Below the pieces are notes generated by a model, which had not been told where the DNA came from, made no database searches, and was given only the letters and a program-made list of their open reading frames with translations. A stretch of 6,588 nucleotides of DNA, from the NCBI GenBank assembly GCA_003233535.1, contig QIMA01000575.1, positions 1 through 6,588 on the forward strand, read 5' to 3'. Positions 1-6,487 of this stretch are shown piece by piece. The first letter of the stretch is position 1. Each line of letters begins with the position of its first letter. The translations under genes were made by a program, and so were the position numbers. This DNA comes from Rhodanobacteraceae bacterium. Its GTDB lineage: Bacteria > Pseudomonadota > Gammaproteobacteria > Xanthomonadales > SZUA-5.

Positions 1-121
1 CATCTGCGGTGTGTGCCCTTTTCCCCTTTCGAGCCGACTCGGTTTGTAGTCCGTTCGCCTGCGAAAACGCGGTCATCTGAGCCAATGCTGGCTTACGTTC
101 CCGGCACAATGGAGCACTCCA
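1..121. other. Intergenic region downstream of the peroxiredoxin gene
   Basis: This stretch lies past the stop codon of the minus-strand peroxiredoxin gene. The plus frame that starts at base 1 stays open to about 252, but it runs antisense through the peroxiredoxin 3' end and its Pro/Arg/Ser-rich translation resembles no protein family, so I read it as a shadow. The first three bases are CAT, which could be the ATG of a further minus-strand gene running out of the window, but the nearest purine-rich stretch is too far upstream to support it. A 4-bp CGAG/CTCG hairpin near bases 30-41 has no following T-tract on either strand, so no terminator can be called. Confidence 0.4.
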
Positions 122-757
122 CTAGCGTACGGACTTACCGGTCTCCCCGGCCTCAACCGCCTCAACCGCCGCGCGAACAATGCGTTCCGGCACACGGGTG
201 CGGTAGTCCGGGTTTGAGTAGCCGAACTGCACCACGCCTGCCGCATCAATAACGAAGACGCTGGGTACGGGCAGCGCGTGATGGCTCTGGCCGCTGGCCT
301 TCTCCAAATCGATGTTGTAGCCCTTGTACTTCTCGATAGTCTCGTCGTCGACCTTAAACGCGATGCCGAAGGCCTGCATCAGTTCGGCCTTGCTGTCTGA
401 GAGCAACAGGTAATCCAGTTCGGTCTTATCCAGGGTCCGAGTCAGTTCTTCCGGGCGATCCGGGCTAACCGCGATCAGCTGGAAGCCGTGGCTTTCAAGG
501 TCCGGCACGAGTTTATGCAGCGTGCTGAGCTGCATAATGCAGTATGGACACCAGCCGCCGCGATAGAAAACCAGCAAAGTCGGCTTGCCGTCGAGCGCTT
601 TGTGCATGCTCATCGGCGTACCCTGGTGGTCACGCAGGGCGACATCAGGAGCGGCCGTGCCCGGAAGAATCGGTCTCACACCCGTAGCCTCAGCGGCGAT
701 TTCGGCCTGGGCCACCGAACCGAAGAGCAAACTCACCAACAACAACGCTGTACGCAT
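122..757 (-). CDS. Exported AhpC/TSA-type peroxiredoxin-like protein (CPYC active site)
   Basis: A 211-residue protein of the thioredoxin-fold AhpC/TSA superfamily, probably a periplasmic thiol peroxidase or thiol-disulfide oxidoreductase. Residues 1-18 form a Sec signal peptide with a short basic start, a Leu/Val-rich core and an AQA cleavage site before Glu19. The redox centre is FYRGGWCPYC, with Cys70 and Cys73 in a CXXC arrangement; this fits the peroxiredoxin-like group better than classical 2-Cys peroxiredoxins, whose resolving Cys lies far away. PVPSVFVID at about 163-171 supplies the cis-proline strand, and the FGYSNPDYRTR segment near 178-188 is typical of this group. Length is normal and the protein looks complete. 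The ATG start is supported by the signal peptide and by AGGGG (plus-strand 766-770) about 8 bases upstream. It is divergent from the kinase gene. The substrate cannot be told from sequence. Confidence 0.9.
   Translation of the reverse strand: MRTALLLVSLLFGSVAQAEIAAEATGVRPILPGTAAPDVALRDHQGTPMSMHKALDGKPTLLVFYRGGWCPYCIMQLSTLHKLVPDLESHGFQLIAVSPDRPEELTRTLDKTELDYLLLSDSKAELMQAFGIAFKVDDETIEKYKGYNIDLEKASGQSHHALPVPSVFVIDAAGVVQFGYSNPDYRTRVPERIVRAAVEAVEAGETGKSVR
151..168. repeat. Two-copy 9-bp tandem repeat inside the peroxiredoxin gene
   Basis: CCTCAACCG occurs twice back to back. Read on the coding (minus) strand it yields the repeated Val-Glu-Ala near the C-terminus of the peroxiredoxin (AAVEAVEAGE). 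It is in frame and harmless, a small local duplication at the surface-helix end of the protein. Confidence 0.75.
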
Positions 758-787
758 AGCGACACCCCTACAGTTTTGGATTTATCC

Positions 788-816
788 TTGTACAGACCCG
801 CGCAAGCGCCTATTGC
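788..816 (+). promoter_or_regulatory. Possible sigma-70-like promoter of the kinase gene
   Basis: TTGTAC at 788-793 and TATTGC at 811-816 are separated by exactly 17 bases, and the first base of the kinase gene is about 45 bases further on. The -35 match is fair (4 of 6) and the -10 match is weak (3 of 6), so this rests mainly on spacing and position in the divergent intergenic region. Confidence 0.3.
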
Positions 817-820
817 TTGC
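802..820. promoter_or_regulatory. Perfect 6-bp inverted repeat, possible operator
   Basis: GCAAGC and GCTTGC are exact reverse complements separated by 7 bases (GCCTATT). The right arm and spacer overlap the candidate -10 hexamer of the kinase gene, so a dimeric repressor bound here could block that promoter, and it lies within the only shared upstream region of the divergent pair. No T-tract follows, so it is not a terminator. Function is inferred from placement only; a 6-bp palindrome can occur by chance. Confidence 0.3.
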
Positions 821-861
821 ACCCGGCGACGCCCGATGTCGCGCTTGGGAGACTGAACCGC

Positions 862-2673
862 GTGCGCAGCAAGCGACAACAGTGGCAGTTGTTAACCGAG
901 CACTTCGACCGGCTGATTGATTTGCCGGAAGATGAGCGCGAGTCACAGCTGTGCGCACTCGCCAGTGTAGACGCCGACCTGGCTGCTCAAGTCCGAGCGA
1001 TGATCGATGCCGATGCTGACGACAGCACCATCTTACGCGGCGGCAGCGCTATCTCTAGTCCGGGCGCGGCTCAGGCCTTGGTTGAGCAACTGGTTCCCGG
1101 CCAAGAGCAAACTGACCCTTGGCCGCACCTGGGTAAGGACGCACGCAGGCGCATAGAGCCGCCTGAGATGATCGGGCCTTACCGACTGGTCGAGCGTTTG
1201 GGCATCGGCGGCATGGGTGAAGTCTGGCGCGGCGAGCGTGCTGACGGTGCCTTCGAACAACAGGTCGCAATCAAGCTGGTTGCCTATCAGGGTCGCGGCC
1301 TAGCCGAACGCTTTGATCTGGAGCGGCGCATTCTTGCGCGTCTGCAGCATCCGGGCATCGCGCGTCTGTATGACGGCGGCCAAACACCCGGCGGTCTGCC
1401 CTATCTGGTGATGGAGTATGTCGAGGGTTTGGCGATCACCGAACACGTTCAACAATCCTCCCCGGAGCTGGAGGAACTGCTGCGCTTGATGATCGAGATC
1501 TGTGATGCAGTCGACCACGCCCACCGGCTGATGATCGTGCATCGCGACCTGAAGCCCAGCAACGTCCTAGTCGATGGGACTGGCCAGACCAAGCTGTTGG
1601 ACTTTGGTATCGCCAAACTGTTGGACGACAACACCCCGGCGCTGACGCTCGGCGAGGGCCAGCCAATGACGCCGCTGTACGCGGCGCCCGAGCAGGTCCG
1701 TGGGGAGCCAGTCAGCGCCGCTAGCGATGTCTACGCGCTGGGGGGGATCTTGTATGAACTGCTGACTGGCCAGTTACCGACCGAACGCGAAGGCGTGCCG
1801 CTAACCACACTAGCCGAAGTCGTTTCGCGCGAGACCATTGAGCCACCCAGCCGCTCGCTTACGAGCACTGCGGCGCGCTGGAATGCGGCGGCCCTGCGCG
1901 GCGATTTAGACCTAGTCGTAGTCACCGCTTTGCACACAGATCCGAGCCGGCGTTATCGATCTGCATCAGCCTTAGGCGAGGACCTCGATCGACTACTACG
2001 GGGTCTGCCTATTCGCGCCAGAGCAGACAGCTGGCGCTACCGATCGGGCAAGTTCTTGACCCGGCACCGCTACGCGGCCGGCGCCATCAGCCTGGCTCTA
2101 ATCTCGCTCGCAGTGGGTTTCTCGGCGGCACTATGGCAAGCGCAAATGGCGCAGCAAGCCGCCGACAAAGCCCAAACGGCTCTGGCCCAAAGCGAGCGCA
2201 GCAAGCAGTTCCTGGTGGATCTGTTCGGTGCTGCCAATCCATTGGTTTCTGAGCACGGCAGCGAGCTCAGCGTGCGCACCTTGCTGCTCGATGCCGCAGA
2301 TCGGCTGGAATCCGAACTCGCCGATGACCTAGCTACGCAGGGCGAGTTGCGGGTGGCAATTGGAACCAACCTCAATGCGCTCGGTGAGTCGCCACGCGCG
2401 CTGTCGCTGCTCCAGGCTGGTCTCGGCCAACTGCGTGAACTGCACGGCGACGAATCGGCGCAGGTTGCTAACGCCTGGATGCAGTTGGGGCGCGCGTTGC
2501 AAAATAGCGGTGATCTAGACGCTGCCAAGCATGCGTATCGTTCAGCCCTTGCGCTGTTTCAGCGGCTCCCGGGTGATCATCGAGCGACGCGCATTGCCGT
2601 TCGCTCCTCGCTAGCCAATCTGACGGGTCTGCGCGGCGATTCGGCTAGTGCTGTACCGAGCAACCCTGACTGA
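862..2673 (+). CDS. Membrane-anchored Ser/Thr protein kinase with C-terminal TPR region (shortened)
   Basis: A 603-residue Hanks-type (PknB-like) kinase, numbered from GTG 862. Residues 1-60 form the helical head common in this family (QWQLLTEHFDRLIDLP...). The kinase domain spans about 104-375: Gly-rich loop LGIGGMGEVW (113-122), ATP-binding Lys138 in VAIKL, catalytic HRDLKPSN (227-234, Asp229), DFG at 247-249, APEQ at 275-278 and SDVYALG from 288. All catalytic residues are present, so it should be active. One transmembrane helix (about 404-425) is followed by a Gln/Ala/Lys-rich helix, the SERSKQFLVDLFGAANP linker, and TPR-like helices from about 490. The periplasmic TPR part is short for this architecture and ends abruptly (see findings). 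An in-frame TTG at 817 would add 15 residues, but GTG is preferred because GGGAGA precedes it by about 9 bases and residues then match the family start. No ECF sigma gene, a frequent partner, is adjacent. Confidence 0.9.
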   Translation: MRSKRQQWQLLTEHFDRLIDLPEDERESQLCALASVDADLAAQVRAMIDADADDSTILRGGSAISSPGAAQALVEQLVPGQEQTDPWPHLGKDARRRIEPPEMIGPYRLVERLGIGGMGEVWRGERADGAFEQQVAIKLVAYQGRGLAERFDLERRILARLQHPGIARLYDGGQTPGGLPYLVMEYVEGLAITEHVQQSSPELEELLRLMIEICDAVDHAHRLMIVHRDLKPSNVLVDGTGQTKLLDFGIAKLLDDNTPALTLGEGQPMTPLYAAPEQVRGEPVSAASDVYALGGILYELLTGQLPTEREGVPLTTLAEVVSRETIEPPSRSLTSTAARWNAAALRGDLDLVVVTALHTDPSRRYRSASALGEDLDRLLRGLPIRARADSWRYRSGKFLTRHRYAAGAISLALISLAVGFSAALWQAQMAQQAADKAQTALAQSERSKQFLVDLFGAANPLVSEHGSELSVRTLLLDAADRLESELADDLATQGELRVAIGTNLNALGESPRALSLLQAGLGQLRELHGDESAQVANAWMQLGRALQNSGDLDAAKHAYRSALALFQRLPGDHRATRIAVRSSLANLTGLRGDSASAVPSNPD

Positions 2674-2710
2674 ACCCAACAGCAGTCGCCAACTGCGTGA
2701 AACGCGCTAA
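2648..2710 (+). pseudogene. Possible out-of-frame continuation of the kinase TPR region
   Basis: At the end of the kinase gene the annotated frame gives a nondescript tail, SAVPSNPD. The neighbouring frame over the same bases reads VLYRATLTEPNSSRQLRETR and stops at 2708-2710. The LYRATL segment is what would be expected in the second helix of a TPR following the LANLTGLRGD helix. This suggests a one-base insertion or deletion (or a sequencing error) near 2645-2652. Restoring the frame adds only about a dozen residues, so the usual multi-TPR region would still be missing. Based on pattern recognition, not on an alignment. Confidence 0.35.
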
Positions 2711-2715
2711 CCTAG

Positions 2716-4176
<1,461 letters not shown>

Positions 4177-4285
4177 CTGGTCTGGGGTCGCATAGCGGCC
4201 TCGGTAAGTGCCTCAGCCGCCGCTTCGAGGTAGCAAGAGTCTCACTGATGGAAATCAGCAAGGCTAGCGCGTGGGATTTCTCAAA
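4177..4285. other. Convergent intergenic region between hydantoinase and membrane protein genes
   Basis: Two opposing genes end on either side. A perfect 5-bp stem with a GGAA tetraloop (CTGAT-GGAA-ATCAG, 4245-4258) is the best hairpin, but it is A/T-rich and has no T-run on either strand, so it is a poor terminator candidate. GCGGC/GCCGC arms near 4195-4220 are also present without a T-tract. Nothing else is seen. Confidence 0.4.
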
Positions 4286-4669
4286 CTACGGGGAATCGCC
4301 TGGTCCCGCCCCAGTCTGCTCGGCGGGCCCGTAGCCGTTAAAGCGATAAACCGTTTTGCCGATAGTCAGCGGTTTCTGGGCCAGCAGTCGGACCCGACCA
4401 CCAGGCCGGAATTGAGTGGAGAACTTGATCGGCACGCGTACTTCAGTGTTGTCGGCCAGTCGCACCCGCAGGTAGAGCCGGTCGCCTTCGTCAGAAGGCC
4501 GCCCGATCATCTTTATCACTAAACCGTCCACTTCGACGGTCGGCCCCGCGTTGGGCGCCAAAAACCAAAGGAATACTGCGATAAAGGGCAGCAAGAACGC
4601 AGTGGCCCGGATCTGTTTCCAGCGGTCACGCCGAAAATAGGTGTCGATTTTCTGGTTAGTTTCGGTCAT
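4286..4669 (-). CDS. Small single-pass membrane protein of unknown function
   Basis: A 127-residue protein I do not recognise. Residues 1-20 are hydrophilic and basic (YFRRDRWKQIR), followed by one hydrophobic helix at about 21-38 (ATAFLLPFIAVFLWFLAP). By the positive-inside rule the N-terminus is cytoplasmic and the rest periplasmic. Residues 45-112 alternate hydrophobic and charged residues in several short strands (VEVDGLVIKMIG, RLYLRVRLAD, EVRVPI, GRVRLLAQ, KTVYRF), which suggests a small beta-barrel; a Gly/Pro-rich tail follows. The coherent pattern of membrane helix plus beta domain supports real coding. The ATG start has only a weak purine stretch (GGGCG) upstream. It is convergent with the hydantoinase gene and divergent from the response-regulator remnant. 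It could be an accessory of a membrane system, but no partner is visible. Confidence 0.75.
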   Translation of the reverse strand: MTETNQKIDTYFRRDRWKQIRATAFLLPFIAVFLWFLAPNAGPTVEVDGLVIKMIGRPSDEGDRLYLRVRLADNTEVRVPIKFSTQFRPGGRVRLLAQKPLTIGKTVYRFNGYGPAEQTGAGPGDSP

Positions 4670-4727
4670 ATCGCGCCCATGGCTGGCACTGTCTGTTCAA
4701 CAATCGCACCACCTTAGCCAACACGCA

Positions 4728-4865
4728 ATGACTCTTGCTGCCAGTCCTGACGATGGCGACGAACTACCGATCCAGTAGCTGGACGACGATACTGCGCCGC
4801 CAGTATCGAAGTGGACCGTGCTGATAGTCGATGACGAGCCCGAAGTCCACGAAGTGACCACTCTT
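4728..4865 (+). pseudogene. Remnant of a response-regulator gene (receiver domain start only)
   Basis: Read from ATG 4728, the frame gives an acidic leader (PDDGDELPIQ), an amber stop at 4776-4778, then LDDDTAPPVSKWTVLIVDDEPEVHEVTTL up to about 4865. This closely resembles the N-terminus of two-component response regulators: an acidic low-complexity leader, a Pro-rich joint, then beta-1 of the receiver domain with its Asp-Asp metal pocket (VLIVDDEPEVHEVT, of the type seen in DUF3369-containing regulators). After Leu at 4863-4865 the frame stays open to 5099, but the sequence no longer looks like a receiver domain: the phosphoacceptor Asp, the Thr/Ser and the Lys are all absent. No ribosome binding site precedes 4728. 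One internal stop plus loss of everything downstream indicates a deleted, decaying gene. A GTG at 4818 could in theory restart translation, but the product would be non-functional. Confidence 0.7.
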
Positions 4866-4989
4866 AGGGCTGAGCAAATTAGGCGAGCCGCGCCATCCGC
4901 TGTATCTTGGTCGGTCTACCTTGCCACAAGCGTGGCCTGCCGAGCTAGCCGACTAAGTCGCTGGTTGGTCCGGCCGATTGCGACGCGCA

Positions 4990-5004
4990 TTGAGGCAACC
5001 TCAA
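4990..5004. promoter_or_regulatory. Perfect inverted repeat upstream of the small basic protein
   Basis: TTGAGG and CCTCAA are exact reverse complements separated by CAA, ending 9 bases before the ribosome binding site of the 56-residue protein. It could be an operator, or a short hairpin in the 5' leader that affects translation. No T-tract follows, which argues against a terminator. Role inferred from position. Confidence 0.35.
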
Positions 5005-5013
5005 CCGTTACAC

Positions 5014-5018
5014 AGGAG
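5014..5018 (+). promoter_or_regulatory. Ribosome binding site of the small basic protein
   Basis: AGGAG lies 5 bases before the ATG at 5024. It singles out this frame over the overlapping longer frame that reads through from 4818. Confidence 0.65.
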
Positions 5019-5023
5019 TGTTC

Positions 5024-5194
5024 ATGGCAAAGCCCAATTATTCATTTGCTAAGCGTCAACGAGAACTCGCTAAGAAAGCTAAGAAAGACGAGAAGTTGAA
5101 GATCAAACGCGAGCTTAAAGAGGCCGAGTCCGGCGTTGATTCCAGCGCTGAACTAGGCGATGAGGCCCCGCAGGCCCCGCAGGCCGACAGCTAA
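5024..5194 (+). CDS. Small Lys/Arg-rich protein (56 aa)
   Basis: The protein begins MAKPNYSFAKRQRELAKKAK and continues with a strongly charged helix (KKDEKLKIKRELKEAE, to about residue 36), then an acidic, Ala/Pro/Gln-rich tail (about 37-56). The start resembles a family of short conserved hypothetical proteins in beta- and gammaproteobacteria that open with a PNYSF-KRQ-ELAKK pattern; I recall this family as uncharacterised. A good ribosome binding site precedes the ATG, and the frame differs from the junk frame overlapping it (4818-5099). The basic helix suggests nucleic-acid or ribosome contact, but that is inference. There are no Cys residues, signal peptide or membrane segment. Its last 42 bases overlap a minus-strand small ORF tail to tail. 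Codon choice here is A-richer than in neighbouring genes because of the Lys content. Confidence 0.8.
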   Translation: MAKPNYSFAKRQRELAKKAKKDEKLKIKRELKEAESGVDSSAELGDEAPQAPQADS

Positions 5195-5311
5195 CGCGCC
5201 GGTATGTGTTGAACCCGGATATTTCTTGGCAGCCTCGTCCAATAGCATCACGCGGGGCTCGAGCCACTTAACAAACTGACGAGCATTTGCCCGCTTGGTC
5301 GACTTAGACAC
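5153..5311 (-). CDS. Candidate small basic protein (52 aa), GTG start
   Basis: On the minus strand a GTG at 5311-5309 opens a 52-residue frame that ends at TAG 5153-5155. The translation begins (M)SKSTKRANARQFVKW, then LEPRVMLLDEAAKKYPGST, and looks protein-like: a basic N-terminus, then an amphipathic helix. The last 15 residues (GALAVGLRGLRGLIA), which lie antisense to the 56-residue gene, are low complexity. TTAGGA lies 5 bases before the GTG (plus-strand 5317-5322), a fair ribosome binding site. LEPRVML recalls the short LEPR motif near the N-terminus of some very large exoproteins, but in 52 residues this may be coincidence. I do not recognise a family. The alternative is a chance ORF in an intergenic region that also carries the promoter of the next gene. 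Confidence 0.5.
   Translation of the reverse strand: MSKSTKRANARQFVKWLEPRVMLLDEAAKKYPGSTHTGALAVGLRGLRGLIA
5164..5185. repeat. 9-bp tandem repeat in the tail of the small basic protein
   Basis: GGCCCCGCA occurs twice, followed by a partial third copy (GGCC). In the plus-strand gene it encodes the repeated Ala-Pro-Gln of the C-terminal tail; on the minus strand it gives the repeated Gly-Leu-Arg of the overlapping ORF. It is a likely site of slippage that would lengthen or shorten both tails by three residues. Confidence 0.7.
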
Positions 5312-5317
5312 TAATAT
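5287..5317 (+). promoter_or_regulatory. Possible promoter of the exported protein gene
   Basis: TTGCCC at 5287-5292 and TAATAT at 5312-5317 are 19 bases apart, each matching 4 of 6 consensus positions. The A/T-rich -10 stands out in an otherwise G/C-rich region, and the next start codon is 34 bases on. The spacing is longer than ideal. It overlaps the 5' end of the candidate minus-strand small ORF. Confidence 0.3.
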
Positions 5318-5350
5318 CCTAACCGTGCTGCAGCGCCTGGATCATTCGCC

Positions 5351-6487
5351 ATGGCAAGGCTCGCAATACTAATCTGGCTGCTCAGCAGCATCGGTGTCTG
5401 CGCCGCGCAAACGCCGGCAAACGGTCGCTACGGAGCCGAACTGAGCATCGCCGGCGATGACCAGAGCCTGACTGGCTGGCTCGATCGCAGCGCGCAGATG
5501 CCGCAATGCCGACTCTATTTGCACGCCAAGCCCTACGGGCTCGGTTGGCGCGTGCTCGGCTATGCCGTCGACACTGATGATTTGATCGTCGGCACGATGA
5601 CCCTCGACGGGCGTACCTTGCGCTTCAAATTTTCGCGCGCACCGCGCGGCTGCGAGAAGCATTACCGTGATTTTGTAGATGGCCTCAGCTACCGCCTAAG
5701 CCAGCCGCGCAGCTGGCAGACAATCGCACTAACCCGCCCAGCTGGCGCTCGGATTGTAGACCGAGCCCACTCCGAGGCCACGCTCATGAGCGAGCTCGAT
5801 GGCGCTCAAGGCTGGGCGGTGACCGAAGTCAGGCGGGGTTTTAGCGCAGGAGTAGCGCTCAGGCGCGATGGCGGCGAAGCCGGTTGGGTAACGAACGATT
5901 CGCTGGCCCCGTCACTAGCCACTGCGGCCATGCGCGATCGCGACCGTAGACCGCTTCCCGGCCTATCCTCGCCGGCAACCCATGCAGAACGAGCGCAATG
6001 GCGGCAGCAGCTCGATTGGTCTACCGAATGCGAAGCGCGCTTCCGCGCCAGCCGCAGCCAGGATGGGGGCATGACGCTCATCCAAATCGCCCCGCAGTTC
6101 GCCCTGCTGCGCATCAACTGCGCAGCATTGTCGTATCAAGACAGCTTCGTCTACGCCTGGATCAGACTGGGCGCCCCCGAACAAACCCGATTGCTGCTAT
6201 TTCCCGGCTTCTCTGCCGATCGCGGCGAGAATCGCGTCAGCTCAGATCACAGTCTGGTTTTCGGCCTAGACGAAATTGACGTGACCACACAAACGCTCCT
6301 TCTTTTCAGCAAATGGCGTAGTCCTGGCGACTGCGGCCAGCTGCTGCGCTTCGATCTCCGTATCGACGGGCCGCAATTGAGCGAATGGCGCGAGCGTAGC
6401 TGCGAAGCAGAGCCGCCGGAGGAAACGCTGTCGCCGCTGGATTGGCCGCTGAAGGAAGAGGAAGAGGAAGAGGCAGGGACGCAGTAG
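5351..6487 (+). CDS. Exported protein with DUF1176-like C-terminus, function unknown
   Basis: A 378-residue secreted or periplasmic protein. Residues 1-19 form a signal peptide (LAILIWLLSSIGVCAA core; cleavage near CAA-Q20). Three parts follow. Residues 22-125 form a beta-rich N-terminal region with Cys53 and Cys101 as a possible disulfide. Residues about 126-188 resemble a bacterial SH3-like fold: a hydrophobic strand pattern, GWAVTEVRR, then EAGWVTNDSL. Residues about 222-366 resemble DUF1176 proteins: LLRINCAALSYQDSFVYAW, then a strand leading to LLLFSKWRSPGDCGQL and a final DWP. Cys257, Cys328 and Cys351 sit where that family carries Cys. The domain calls are from memory of family patterns, not a profile search. 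The protein ends in six Glu (369-374). The signal peptide supports the ATG; the ribosome binding site is weak (TGGAT). It appears monocistronic. Confidence 0.8.
   Translation: MARLAILIWLLSSIGVCAAQTPANGRYGAELSIAGDDQSLTGWLDRSAQMPQCRLYLHAKPYGLGWRVLGYAVDTDDLIVGTMTLDGRTLRFKFSRAPRGCEKHYRDFVDGLSYRLSQPRSWQTIALTRPAGARIVDRAHSEATLMSELDGAQGWAVTEVRRGFSAGVALRRDGGEAGWVTNDSLAPSLATAAMRDRDRRPLPGLSSPATHAERAQWRQQLDWSTECEARFRASRSQDGGMTLIQIAPQFALLRINCAALSYQDSFVYAWIRLGAPEQTRLLLFPGFSADRGENRVSSDHSLVFGLDEIDVTTQTLLLFSKWRSPGDCGQLLRFDLRIDGPQLSEWRERSCEAEPPEETLSPLDWPLKEEEEEEAGTQ
6454..6473. repeat. GGAAGA hexanucleotide tandem repeat (3 copies)
   Basis: Three perfect copies of GGAAGA, followed by GG, encode the Glu run (alternating GAA and GAG codons) near the C-terminus of the exported protein. 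The unit is a multiple of three, so slippage would change tail length without breaking the frame. Confidence 0.85.

Larger units (their letters stand above)
4866..5023. other. Non-coding stretch between the regulator remnant and the small basic protein
   Basis: No convincing coding sequence is seen in any frame; the open plus frame gives a composition unlike any domain. This is presumably the scar left where the response regulator was deleted, plus the upstream region of the small protein. It holds short palindromes: CGACTAAGTCG at 4950-4960 and the inverted repeat at 4990-5004 listed separately. Together with 4670-4865 it makes a stretch of about 350 bases with no intact gene. Confidence 0.5.

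Noticed and set aside
1..3. CAT at the left edge as the start codon of a minus-strand gene leaving the window
   Set aside because: Only one codon is visible and no suitably spaced ribosome binding site precedes it.
13..252. Plus-strand open frame of 79 codons at the left edge
   Set aside because: More than half of it is antisense to the peroxiredoxin gene, it has no ribosome binding site, and its Pro/Arg/Ser-rich translation shows no domain pattern.
2070..2528. Minus-strand open frame of 152 codons inside the kinase gene
   Set aside because: Ser/Ala/Arg-rich antisense shadow of the helical kinase region; no ribosome binding site or domain.
4245..4258. CTGAT-GGAA-ATCAG hairpin as a bidirectional terminator
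   Set aside because: The stem is only 5 bp and A/T-rich, with no T-run on either side.
4818..5099. GTG-initiated 93-codon ORF as a real gene
   Set aside because: Only its first 16 codons resemble a protein (receiver-domain start). The remainder is unstructured and its end overlaps the well-supported small gene at 5024 in a different frame.
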